NCBI GenBank assembly: GCA_016872725.1
Contig: VGZC01000021.1
Span: 18,313-82,312 of the forward strand
Direction of reading: 5' to 3'
Length of the DNA stretch: 64,000 nt
Source: Planctomycetota bacterium
GTDB taxonomy: Bacteria > Planctomycetota > Planctomycetia > Pirellulales > Pirellulaceae
Shown: one piece after another, positions 52,098-59,474 of the stretch
Position numbering within the stretch: the first letter of the stretch is position 1
How the letters are laid out: each line of letters starts with the position of its first letter
Made by a program: the position numbers and the translations under genes
Notes under the pieces: model-generated
Databases searched by the model: none
Seen by the model: the letters and a program-made list of their open reading frames with translations, nothing else
Told to the model about the DNA's origin: nothing

Positions 52098-52256
52098 CTA
52101 CTTCATGGGCGGAATGGGAGGCGCTTCGACGGCCGAGTCCCCCGCCGGAGGAGGTGCCTCCTTTTCGGGCTTCTCGATCTTGTTGCCGCCGCAGCCCGCC
52201 GCGAACAGGCTCAGCACGAGCGTCGCGGCAACCGCCGCCATCCATCGTCGAATCAT
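52098..52256 (-). CDS. Very small lipoprotein
   Basis: About 52 residues from ATG 52256 (GGAGA about 10 bases upstream). MIRRWMAAVAATLVLSLFAAGC gives a good lipobox at Cys 22, then GGNKIEKPEKEAPPPAGD and a Pro-rich tail. Only about 30 residues would be exposed. Follows DUF1559 by 96 bp and ends at the terminator, so the two form one unit, the same pairing of prepilin-like and lipoprotein genes as in the cassette at 24.2-26.0 kb. Confidence 0.85.
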   Translation of the reverse strand: MIRRWMAAVAATLVLSLFAAGCGGNKIEKPEKEAPPPAGDSAVEAPPIPPMK

Positions 52257-52352
52257 CGCTTGCTTTTCTCCATTGCAATGGCCGGCAAGAGGAACCCCGC
52301 GATCGTCTCCCAAGCCACGTTGGTTGGGGATGCGAAACGCCGAGTATTCCGG

Positions 52353-53444
52353 TTACTGGAAGTTCGGATCGTCCGTCGTGATTCCGTCGTGGATGCCCGA
52401 CGCATTCGTATACGCGTTGGGGCTGGGATTCCACATTTCCCTGTACTCGGGCGGAACGCGCCGGACCGACCCGTCACCGAATGCGAAGAGAACGGCCGAC
52501 GGGTGTTTCGAACCGAACATGTACCAAGTCGGCCAGCGGAACTTTGTTTGCGTACCCGGGATCAAGCCGGGGTGGATTCCCCACGCGGTCGCCATCGATC
52601 CCGAGCCCATCCAGCTTGCCGCGAACTGCAACCTGTCGTCGTTGACGCTGCCGCTCGCCGAACGGCCGCCGAGGTACTCACCGAAGAGCAGTGTGTTGGA
52701 GGTTCCGTCGGTGATGGTCGCGAAATCGTTCTTCGTATCGCTCGAGAAAACGCCTTCCCACTGCTTGTAGTACGAGCTCGCGTCCAGGTTGCCGATCGCC
52801 CCCGCGCACGGGAGGTAGTTCGATCGTCCCAAACCCTGGCCGCCCGAGGCGATCGGGAAGTAGACGCCCTGCATCGTCAGCCCGCCCGACTGGTGCTGGA
52901 AGAGGGCCGCCCACGTTCCCAGCGCGTTGCTGTACGGGTCGGCCGACGGGCAAAGGAGCATCGAGATCTTCGCCTGCGCCAACTGCCAGCTCACCGGATT
53001 TCCTCCCGGAGGCGACGTCGTGTCCCACCATGCATTGTCACCGCAATCGGGATTGCCCGGCACCCACGGAATCCTGTACGGCTTCTGGATGTTCGTGCTC
53101 ACGTCGAGCTGATCGAAGATCGTGCTGAGCTCCATGAACGGGAACAGGTGCACGAGCGCCCCGACGAATTCCGAGCGCCGAGTGTTGCGGTTGTACGCGT
53201 AGCTTCGCGTCTTGTCCGCCTGGCAGCCTGGCGGGAACCGCTTGTACGTGTCGTGGTGGTTGTGCGCGGCGAGCACGATCTGCTTCAGATTGTTCGAGCA
53301 CTGCATGCGCCGAGCCGCTTCGCGCGCCGCCTGGACGGCGGGCAAGAGCAGAGCCACCAAGATTCCGATGATCGCGATGACCACCAAAAGCTCAACCAGG
53401 GTGAAGCCGCGCGCTCGCGGCTTCCAAAACCGAGTCGACCTCAT
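52353..53444 (-). CDS. DUF1559-family prepilin-like protein
   Basis: About 363 residues from ATG 53444, with GAGGGA 7 bases upstream (a TTG 15 bp earlier is less likely). Canonical type IV prepilin N-terminus [40 protein letters not shown]: cleavage after Gly13, Glu at mature position 5. DUF1559 hallmarks follow ([56 protein letters not shown]). These proteins are multi-copy in planctomycetes and of unknown function, presumably exported pilin- or pseudopilin-like subunits. Preceded by a near-consensus promoter with a 200-nt leader. Confidence 0.96.
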   Translation of the reverse strand: MRSTRFWKPRARGFTLVELLVVIAIIGILVALLLPAVQAAREAARRMQCSNNLKQIVLAAHNHHDTYKRFPPGCQADKTRSYAYNRNTRRSEFVGALVHLFPFMELSTIFDQLDVSTNIQKPYRIPWVPGNPDCGDNAWWDTTSPPGGNPVSWQLAQAKISMLLCPSADPYSNALGTWAALFQHQSGGLTMQGVYFPIASGGQGLGRSNYLPCAGAIGNLDASSYYKQWEGVFSSDTKNDFATITDGTSNTLLFGEYLGGRSASGSVNDDRLQFAASWMGSGSMATAWGIHPGLIPGTQTKFRWPTWYMFGSKHPSAVLFAFGDGSVRRVPPEYREMWNPSPNAYTNASGIHDGITTDDPNFQ

Positions 53445-53459
53445 GACCAAGTCCCTCAA

Positions 53460-53646
53460 TTACGTGGAGAAAAACAAAAACGATATGGAATGAATCCTCC
53501 TCCGCGAGGAAATCACCTCCCGATTACGTATCCGCCCGTACCCCCGAGCGCCGTTACCGGACCCAAGACAATTATTTCACTGAACCCGCGAGCCAAAACT
53601 CGCTTCAGCTCGGCGCAGCTTGCAGCCATCCCGCCGACCGGTACTT
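53460..53646 (-). other. Long 5' leader of the DUF1559 unit
   Basis: Between the promoter at 53654-53681 and the start at 53444 is about 200 nt of transcribed leader. It contains two strong SD-like stretches (GGGAGGTG and GGAGGAGG, minus strand, near 53500-53522) not placed before the real start; a short frame after the first would encode about 18 residues. No known riboswitch is recognised. Confidence 0.4.
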
Positions 53647-53681
53647 GGCCTCGATTATAGCCCACAATCCGGCCATTGCAA
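53647..53681 (-). promoter_or_regulatory. Near-consensus sigma-70 promoter upstream of DUF1559
   Basis: On the minus strand, TTGCAA (53681-53676) and TATAAT (53659-53654) are separated by 16 bp. Transcription would begin near 53647. It lies downstream of the tRNA gene, so it serves the DUF1559-lipoprotein unit. Confidence 0.7.
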
Positions 53682-53852
53682 CTGTTTGGCCCAACTCCTA
53701 AAGGCTGGCGATCACCCCTCGCACGAGGTACACGCCATCCCGTGAGCGTCCGATCCCAATCGTTTGGGGAAGGCGGTACGCGGCGTCGAGAAACAAGAAA
53801 AAACCTGCGTTTCTCCCGAAGAACAAGGGCCTTCTTGCGATTTTGACGAGGG

Positions 53853-53926
53853 GTGGCTGAGGGGATTCGAACCCCCGACCCTCAGAGCCACAATCTGATG
53901 CTCTATCCAGCTGAGCTACAGCCACC
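53853..53926 (-). tRNA. tRNA-His (GTG anticodon)
   Basis: Minus strand from 53926. Acceptor stem GTGGCTG pairs with CAGCCAC; D-arm GCTC AGCTGGATA GAGC; anticodon stem TCAGA/TCTGA around loop TTGTGGC, anticodon GTG; T-arm with GGTTCGAATCC. An extra G precedes the acceptor stem opposite C73, the identity mark of tRNA-His. The CCA end is not encoded. Stands alone, flanked by the DUF1559 promoter and the creatininase gene. Confidence 0.97.
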
Positions 53927-54003
53927 ACAATCAATCCGTATCCGTAGCCACGATAATGTAACGGCCGCCGATCGAGCCTGTCAACGCACGCGATCGATTC
54001 GGA

Positions 54004-54792
54004 CTATTCAAACGGAAACCGGTCGTCGATCTCGGCCGCCGACAGCTCGCAAAGGAACTCGGCCAGACGGGGGGCCAGGAGGTCCATCAGCCGCTTGCCT
54101 TTCTCGGCCGTCGCGGCGTGCGGGTTCCCCGAACCGGCGTTTGTCGTCAGCAAGTGCCACGGCCGAGTGATCGAGACCCAGCCGTCGTTCAGCGCGGAGA
54201 ACCGGAAACGGGCAGTCGCCCCCGCATCGGCCAGCAGGCGGCCGTCGGCCGATCGGCCGACCAGTTCGGGGAAATAGGCGAGCGCGAAACTGGTCTCCAT
54301 CTCGCCCGCGTGATCGTCCTCATGCTCGAAAAGGCCCATCGCGCGCGCATCCGCTCGGACGGCCTGATACCAATTGCACAGGAACAAATGCGCGGCCGTC
54401 TTCCCGTGGAGCTCGCGGAGGACCGGCTTGAGATCGTTTCCGCCGTGGCTGTTGAGCAGAACGACCTTGCGGATTCCGCTCCCCGCCAACGATTCGACCA
54501 GGTCTCCGATCACGCGCAGCAGGGTTGTCGGCCGCACGTTCATGGCGAGCGGAAAACGGCTCAGGTTGGTCTCCGTCCCATACGGGATGGCGGGCAGCAG
54601 GACGACGTTCGCACCCCGCCGATCGGCCTCGCCGCAAATCCGTTCGCCCAGCACGCTGGCTTCGAGCGTATCGGTGGCGTACGGCAAATGCAGGTTGTGC
54701 GGTTCGGTCGCGCCGAGCGGCAGGACGGCCACTTCATACCGATGGTCCTTCGTGTGGGCGTAATTCGTTTCGGCGAGGATCCAAGGACGCAT
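54004..54792 (-). CDS. Creatininase family protein
   Basis: About 262 residues from ATG 54792. Motifs of the metal-dependent amidohydrolase: 'VLPLGATEPHNLHLPYATDT' (Glu30, His32, His35, Asp41 as ligands), 'KVVLLNSHGGNDLKPVLREL', and 'DDHAGEMETSFALAYFPELV'. The family includes creatinine amidohydrolase and the MftE peptidase that trims mycofactocin precursors; many planctomycete members have unknown substrates. No signal peptide, so cytoplasmic. The HExxH-LRR gene ends 48 bp upstream on the same strand. No strong SD is seen. Confidence 0.9.
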   Translation of the reverse strand: MRPWILAETNYAHTKDHRYEVAVLPLGATEPHNLHLPYATDTLEASVLGERICGEADRRGANVVLLPAIPYGTETNLSRFPLAMNVRPTTLLRVIGDLVESLAGSGIRKVVLLNSHGGNDLKPVLRELHGKTAAHLFLCNWYQAVRADARAMGLFEHEDDHAGEMETSFALAYFPELVGRSADGRLLADAGATARFRFSALNDGWVSITRPWHLLTTNAGSGNPHAATAEKGKRLMDLLAPRLAEFLCELSAAEIDDRFPFE

Positions 54793-54839
54793 GGCTTGAT
54801 GGGACTCTTCGGTTGGAGGGTTTGGTTCTTGGCGAAGTT

Positions 54840-56657
54840 CTATTCGCGTTGGAGTTCGGGAAGGACCGCGCGCAGCCGCTCGAGGCCCTCGGCCGTCACG
54901 CGCGTATCGGCCACATCGAGGCGTTTGAGTCGCTTGAGGGGCGCAAGCCGCAAGAGGCCCGGATCGGTGATCCGAGCGCCCTTCAGCCAGAGCGATTCCA
55001 GGTTGGGCAACCGGGCGATCGCGTCGAGGCACGCGTCGTCGATCGGAAGGCCCGCCAGGTCCAAGTACTCGAGGTCGGCAAGCGCGCCGACGACTTCCGC
55101 GCCCCGCGCCGTGACGGCCGTCGATTCGAGCGTCAACTTCTTGAGCCGCTTGGCTTCGATCAAACGGGCGGCGGACGCGTCGGTCACGCGCGTGTGGCCG
55201 AGATCGAGCCATTCGAGTTCTTCGAGCGGAACGTGGGCGAACCCCGCGTCGGTGATCGGCGAATGGCAGAGGACCAATTCGGTCGCGGGTCGGCAATGTT
55301 CGAGCCGACGATCGTCGACGAGCAGGAAGCGGGCATAGCCCGTGTCGACGTCGTCCCAGGAGCGTCCGGCGAGTTCGACGAGCATGTCGGGTTCGTCGCG
55401 CGCTCGATAGACGCGACCGAGAAAATCGACGAACGCCGCCCGATAACGGCCCTGGTCGGCCGTCATCCAGTAGTCCGCGAATCCCGCCGCCTGGCTGTAG
55501 AGCGCGCCGATGTTGGGATCCTGTTGCACGGTCGACCGATCGAGCCGCGCGAATTGCGCCGCAGGAACATAGAACCGGTCGGACAGCGCGCGATAGCGCG
55601 CGTACTGGATGCGCGGCGCGTCGACGCCTCCGATCGTCGCGAACGGTCCCTCGTCGCGCAGCGATTCCATGTGCAGCGCGACGCCTTCGACAACCCACAC
55701 ATTGCCAGCCGCCCCCACTTCGGTCACCGTCCTTCCCGTTTCGGCGAACAGTTGGTGCGTGACCTCGTGCCGCCAGTTCGGACCCAGTTCCTCGGGATCG
55801 CCGAACAGGAACGCGGTGCGCCGCTTCTCGAGATAGATCCCGAGCGTCTTCTCGATGCGCGGCTCATCGCGGCGCAGCGTCTGGTTGTACGTATCCCGAT
55901 CGCGGTACCAGACGACCCGATGTTTGTCGGAACGCGGCCGCGCGTCAGGAGCGCCCTTTTCGAGCTGCCGGATGAGCCGCGGGCCGTCTCCCCAATACGC
56001 GAAGAACGTCTGCCGCCACACGGTGTGGAACCGTTCGAGGTCGGCGGCGAGCCGCAATCCGGTCGGCTCGTCCGCATCGGTATGGATCCGGAAATTCGGC
56101 GATTCAATTCGAAAATAACGGCGGGCGGTCAACCCGAGATCGGGCAGGTTCGTCTTGCCCAGGCTTCCCGCGACGTGATCGCCCGCGTACGACCACGCGT
56201 CGCCCGATCGGCGATACCCGAGCGCTTCGCGGGCCACCGTCAGATCGGGATTCTCGTGGAGCGCCTCATGGAGCCACTGGTAGGCGAGCGCGGGATCGAG
56301 GGGCGCCGTTTTTTTGGCGAGTTCGAGCAATCGCTCGGCCTGCGCGTCGCGCGCCGCGCGGAAGTCCGCCCACCATCGGCCGCTCGCCTCCCCTCCGCCC
56401 TCGATCGGCGATTGCGGTGCGGACGGCGGAGGCAGGAAGGCGTATTGGCGGTCGGGATCGCGGCGGATCCACCAACCGCGCGTCAGCGCGGCTTCCCGTT
56501 CGAGGCCCTGCGCATCGCACCGCGCGGCGAGTTCTTCGAGGCTCGATCGAAACGCCGCATCGGCCGCGCCGCGGTCCGGTTCGTCGGTATTCTCCCGGCC
56601 TCGCGAGGCCGTTCCCGACAGGAACAGGGTGAGAACGGCGAGAACGACGATCCGCAT
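54840..56657 (-). CDS. Exported HExxH metallopeptidase-like protein with C-terminal leucine-rich repeats
   Basis: About 605 residues from ATG 56657. Signal peptide MRIVVLAVLTLFLSGTASRG. The middle holds a gluzincin-type motif H297-EVT-H301 (NWRHEVTHQLFAE), followed by 'GAAGNVWVVEGVALHMES', where Glu residues could be the third ligand. Before it is a DUF1570-like stretch (FRIHTDADEPTGLRLAADLERFHTVWRQTFF). From about 470 to the end are five to six leucine-rich repeats of the type 'LEWLDLGHTRVTDASAARL', 'LKKLTLESTAVTARGAEVV', 'LESLWLKGARITDPGLLRL'. Metallopeptidase activity is inferred from the motif only. Lies between the isomerase and creatininase-like genes. Confidence 0.8.
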   Translation of the reverse strand: MRIVVLAVLTLFLSGTASRGRENTDEPDRGAADAAFRSSLEELAARCDAQGLEREAALTRGWWIRRDPDRQYAFLPPPSAPQSPIEGGGEASGRWWADFRAARDAQAERLLELAKKTAPLDPALAYQWLHEALHENPDLTVAREALGYRRSGDAWSYAGDHVAGSLGKTNLPDLGLTARRYFRIESPNFRIHTDADEPTGLRLAADLERFHTVWRQTFFAYWGDGPRLIRQLEKGAPDARPRSDKHRVVWYRDRDTYNQTLRRDEPRIEKTLGIYLEKRRTAFLFGDPEELGPNWRHEVTHQLFAETGRTVTEVGAAGNVWVVEGVALHMESLRDEGPFATIGGVDAPRIQYARYRALSDRFYVPAAQFARLDRSTVQQDPNIGALYSQAAGFADYWMTADQGRYRAAFVDFLGRVYRARDEPDMLVELAGRSWDDVDTGYARFLLVDDRRLEHCRPATELVLCHSPITDAGFAHVPLEELEWLDLGHTRVTDASAARLIEAKRLKKLTLESTAVTARGAEVVGALADLEYLDLAGLPIDDACLDAIARLPNLESLWLKGARITDPGLLRLAPLKRLKRLDVADTRVTAEGLERLRAVLPELQRE

Positions 56658-56731
56658 GTCCGGTTTCCGTGCGGCCGAATCGTCGACGCGCCGATTCGAC
56701 CGTTCCGCCTTCCATCGATGCCGCCCCGCCT

Positions 56732-57727
56732 TCACTCCTCGAAGGCGGCGTCGAACGCCCGGCCGCTCGCCGAGAAGTCGAGCCGTCGCGTGAACTCGCA
56801 CGCCTCACGCGCTCCGAATTCCCGGTCCATGCCCGAATCCTCCCACTCGATCGAGAGCGGCCCCTTGTAGCCGACCTGATTGAGGGCCCGGACGATCTCC
56901 TCGAAGTTGATTCCGCCGCGCCCGGGGCTTCGAAAATCCCAGCCGCGCCGAGGATCGCCGAAGTTGAGATGGCTCGCGAGGATGCCCGATCGCCCGTTCA
57001 ACGTCGTGATCGCGTCCTTCACATGGACGTGGTAGATCCGATCGGGAAACGCCCGGATGAACTCGACCGGATCCACGCCCTGCCAGTGCAGGTGGCTCGG
57101 ATCGAAATTGAACCCGAACTCCTCGCGGTGATCGATCGCCTCGAGCGCCCGCTGGGCCGTGTGGATGTCGAACGCGATCTCGGTCGGATGGACCTCCAGC
57201 GCGAATCGTACGCCGCATTCGCCGAACACGTCGAGGATCGGGTTGAACCGCTCGGCGAACAGGGCGAATCCCGCGTCGATCCTCTTCGCGGACACGGGTG
57301 GAAACGAATAGAGCAAGTGCCAGATGCTCGAGCCCGTGAACCCGTTGACGACGCCCACGCCGAAACGCTGCGCCGCGCGGGCCGAATTCTTGAGTTCGTC
57401 GGCGGCCCGCCGGTTCACGCCGTCGGGCGAACCGTCGCCCCAAACGTACGGAGGCACGATCATCTTGTGCCGTTCGTCGACGAGGTCGCATACGGCCTGG
57501 CCGACGAGGTGCGCGCTGATCGCGTGGCACTGCAGATCGAACCGTTCGAGCGTGTCCCGCTTGCGGGCGCAATACGCGTCGTCCGACAGGGCCTTGTCCA
57601 CCTCAAAATGGTCGCCCCAACACGCCAGCTCGATGCCGTCGTAACCAAACTCCTTCGTCTTGCGTGCCATTTCCTCGAGCGGCAGGTCGGCCCACTGGCC
57701 CGTGAACAAGGTTACCGGTCGTCCCAT
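56732..57727 (-). CDS. Sugar phosphate isomerase/epimerase (xylose isomerase-like TIM barrel)
   Basis: 331 residues from ATG 57727, with AAGGAG 6 bases upstream. Barrel signature elements: '[22 protein letters not shown]', '[12 protein letters not shown]', '[16 protein letters not shown]' (metal-binding His/Asp), '[10 protein letters not shown]', and 'IEWEDSGMD' near the end. Family members interconvert ketoses, inositols or sugar phosphates. The gene is divergent from the secreted unknown at 58069. No signal peptide. Substrate not assigned. Confidence 0.92.
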   Translation of the reverse strand: MGRPVTLFTGQWADLPLEEMARKTKEFGYDGIELACWGDHFEVDKALSDDAYCARKRDTLERFDLQCHAISAHLVGQAVCDLVDERHKMIVPPYVWGDGSPDGVNRRAADELKNSARAAQRFGVGVVNGFTGSSIWHLLYSFPPVSAKRIDAGFALFAERFNPILDVFGECGVRFALEVHPTEIAFDIHTAQRALEAIDHREEFGFNFDPSHLHWQGVDPVEFIRAFPDRIYHVHVKDAITTLNGRSGILASHLNFGDPRRGWDFRSPGRGGINFEEIVRALNQVGYKGPLSIEWEDSGMDREFGAREACEFTRRLDFSASGRAFDAAFEE

Positions 57728-58068
57728 GAGTCGCTCCTTGGAGGCGGATGCCCACGCCGCGTCCCGAACGAGACACGAAGGCGCCGAGCTTCCATTTTGG
57801 ATTTTCTTGGTTGTTCGCTATTCTGAGCGTGCGGGGACCGGGATGCAACGGGCGTCGATCGGTGGCCGGTCGTTTCCGACTCGGGGTCCGCCGGAAGATG
57901 ACGGTCGGGCAAAACAGAGCGTCCCGTCGGATCGCACCCGCCGGGTCCCCGGCCACGCCCGAGTCCGCCAGTAAGGACGTTTTCCATCGGACGGTGGACT
58001 ATACTGGATACGGTTGCCCTCTTCCCACGTGCCCCGCCCGCGGCCCGTCCCTCACGAGGAGTGCCCCG
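57728..58068. other. Divergent intergenic region with weak promoter candidates
   Basis: 341 bp between the isomerase gene (minus) and the secreted gene (plus). On the plus strand, TTGGAT (57797-57802), 16 bp, TATTCT (57819-57824) is a fair sigma-70 candidate, and TATACT at 58000-58005 lies closer to the start but lacks a good -35. GAGGAG at 58056-58061 is the ribosome-binding site of the plus-strand gene. No RNA gene or repeat is seen. Confidence 0.4.
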
Positions 58069-59130
58069 TTGTCGATGTTTGGAACCCGCGTCCGCGCCGT
58101 CGCGTTCAGCGGGCGAATGTCCGTCTCGTTCGCACGGGTCGGTTGCCTGATCGCCCTGTTCGCCGTGCGCGGGTTCGCCGCGCCGCCGGTCGCCGTGGAA
58201 CTGGCCACCGAGCCCGGCTTCCCGCTGGGCGGCGAACGGCGCTGGATCGAAACGCTCCAGGCGCTGCCCGACGTTTCGATCCGCGTCCGAGCCATTCAAT
58301 CGGGTGATCGACCGGAAGTCCGCGCCGCGGGCTCGTCGTTCGAGGTCGTCGGCATCCTGACTTCGACGAATCAGCTCCGGTTGAAAGGCGCGACGTTCGG
58401 GTTGAGCGATCGGGCCGCGATCGCAAAATGGCTTGACCGGCTCCGCGCCGAAGGCGCCGACGGACTGACCGCGCCGCGCGGTCCGTTCGGCATGACGGCC
58501 GATCAGCTCACCGCGCTCCACGATCGGCTCCGTCCCGCGGTCGGCGGGCCGACGAAGGAAACGGCGCTCGACCTGTTCGTGCGGCGCATCGGCGAGCGGT
58601 CGGGTTCGTCGGTGTCGATCGATGACGGAGTCCGGGACGACGTGCGCCGCGCCCGCGTCCCGGATGAATTCGAGAAGCTCAGTTGCGGAACGGCGCTCGC
58701 CGCCGCCCTCCGTAACGCGGGCCTGGTCGCGACGATCGAACGGCGAGGCGGCGAGACGGCGATCCGCGTCACGCGGGCCGACCGCGCGACCGAATACTGG
58801 CCCGTCGGCTACGCGCCCGAATCGTCGCCCCGCGCGGTCGCGCCTTCCCTATTCACCTACTTGCAAGTCGAGATCAACGATACGCCGCTCGCCGAAACGC
58901 TCGCCGCGATCCAACCGCGTCTCGGCCTCCCCCTGGTCATCGACCACAACAGCCTCGCGCGCGAGGGAATCGAGCTCGACGCGGCGCGGGTCCGCATCCC
59001 ATCGGAAAGGACCTACTACAAACGCATCCTCGACCGCGCGCTCGGGCAAGCGAAACTGCGCGCCGAGATCCGGGTCGACGAGGCGGGCACGGCGTTCCTC
59101 TGGATCACGACCCTGCGCCGCGGCGATTGA
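58069..59130 (+). CDS. Secreted protein of unknown function
   Basis: About 353 residues. I favour the TTG start at 58069 because GAGGAG lies 7 bases upstream; ATG 58075 is six bases later. Signal peptide SFARVGCLIALFAVRGFAAPP. The mature protein has two similar halves: each contains a segment like 'ALDLFVRRIGERSGSSVSID' or 'PLAETLAAIQPRLGLPLVIDHN', patterns seen in secretin/STN-type N-domains, and ends 'LGQAKLRAEIRVDEAGTAFLWIT'. The STN resemblance is weak and unproved. No partner secretin is nearby. The 34-bp hairpin repeats start 20 bp downstream. Confidence 0.7.
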   Translation: MSMFGTRVRAVAFSGRMSVSFARVGCLIALFAVRGFAAPPVAVELATEPGFPLGGERRWIETLQALPDVSIRVRAIQSGDRPEVRAAGSSFEVVGILTSTNQLRLKGATFGLSDRAAIAKWLDRLRAEGADGLTAPRGPFGMTADQLTALHDRLRPAVGGPTKETALDLFVRRIGERSGSSVSIDDGVRDDVRRARVPDEFEKLSCGTALAAALRNAGLVATIERRGGETAIRVTRADRATEYWPVGYAPESSPRAVAPSLFTYLQVEINDTPLAETLAAIQPRLGLPLVIDHNSLAREGIELDAARVRIPSERTYYKRILDRALGQAKLRAEIRVDEAGTAFLWITTLRRGD

Positions 59131-59150
59131 CGCCGTACCCACGCTCATCC

Positions 59151-59282
59151 GTAGCCACGCTCGCCAGAGCGTGGATGAATCGCCGTAGCCACGCTCGCCA
59201 GAGCGTGGATGAATCGCCGTAGCCACGCTCGCCAGAGCGTGGATGAATCGTGCGCGCTTCGGCCACCGTCTGGCGACGGTGG
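59151..59282. repeat. 34-bp hairpin repeats plus an inverted-type hairpin
   Basis: Three head-to-tail copies of 34 bp (59151, 59185, 59219) beginning GTAGCCACGCTCG. Each has a perfect 8-bp hairpin CCACGCTC / GAGCGTGG with loop GCCA. A fourth element at 59263-59282 has stem CCACCGTC / GACGGTGG and loop TGGC, the complementary orientation with compensatory stem changes. It resembles dispersed REP-like elements. Confidence 0.9.
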
Positions 59283-59306
59283 CTACGGGCGAAGGTGGCT
59301 ACGGGC

Positions 59307-59474
59307 CTATCGTTTTTGGCGCAATAGCCATTCGTAGAGTTCGCCGTTCGCGTAGGTTTCGGTCCACGTGTTGTGACCGGCCTCGGGGTAGATCGTGAAC
59401 TGGACGTTTCCGCCCGCTTTCTTGCGGCCTTCGACCATCTCCTCGGATCGTTTCAGCGGCACGGCCGAATCCTT
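59307..59474 (-). pseudogene. C-terminal remnant of an alpha/beta hydrolase (predicted peptidase/esterase)
   Basis: A 55-codon fragment on the minus strand ends at TAG 59307. It reads KDSAVPLKRSEEMVEGRKKA...FTIYPEAGHNTWTETYAN...LYEWLLRQKR, the C-terminal end of secreted PHB-depolymerase/prolyl-oligopeptidase-like enzymes, including the catalytic His in GHNTW. There is no start codon and no upstream domain: the remnant begins directly after the stop of pepF, in the same frame. The rest of the gene has been lost, apparently by deletion joined to pepF. The 34-bp repeats lie just beyond its end. Confidence 0.8.

Noticed and set aside
53698..53934. Small protein with VAQLDRASDCGSEGRGFESPQ
   Set aside because: This is the translation of the tRNA-His gene, a well-known false gene.
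58000..58005. TATACT as promoter -10 for the secreted gene at 58069
   Set aside because: No acceptable -35 box lies 16-18 bp upstream. It is only mentioned in the gap description.
59151..59250. Integron attC sites
   Set aside because: The 34-bp units lack the attC core boxes and asymmetric bulges, and no integrase or cassettes are present.
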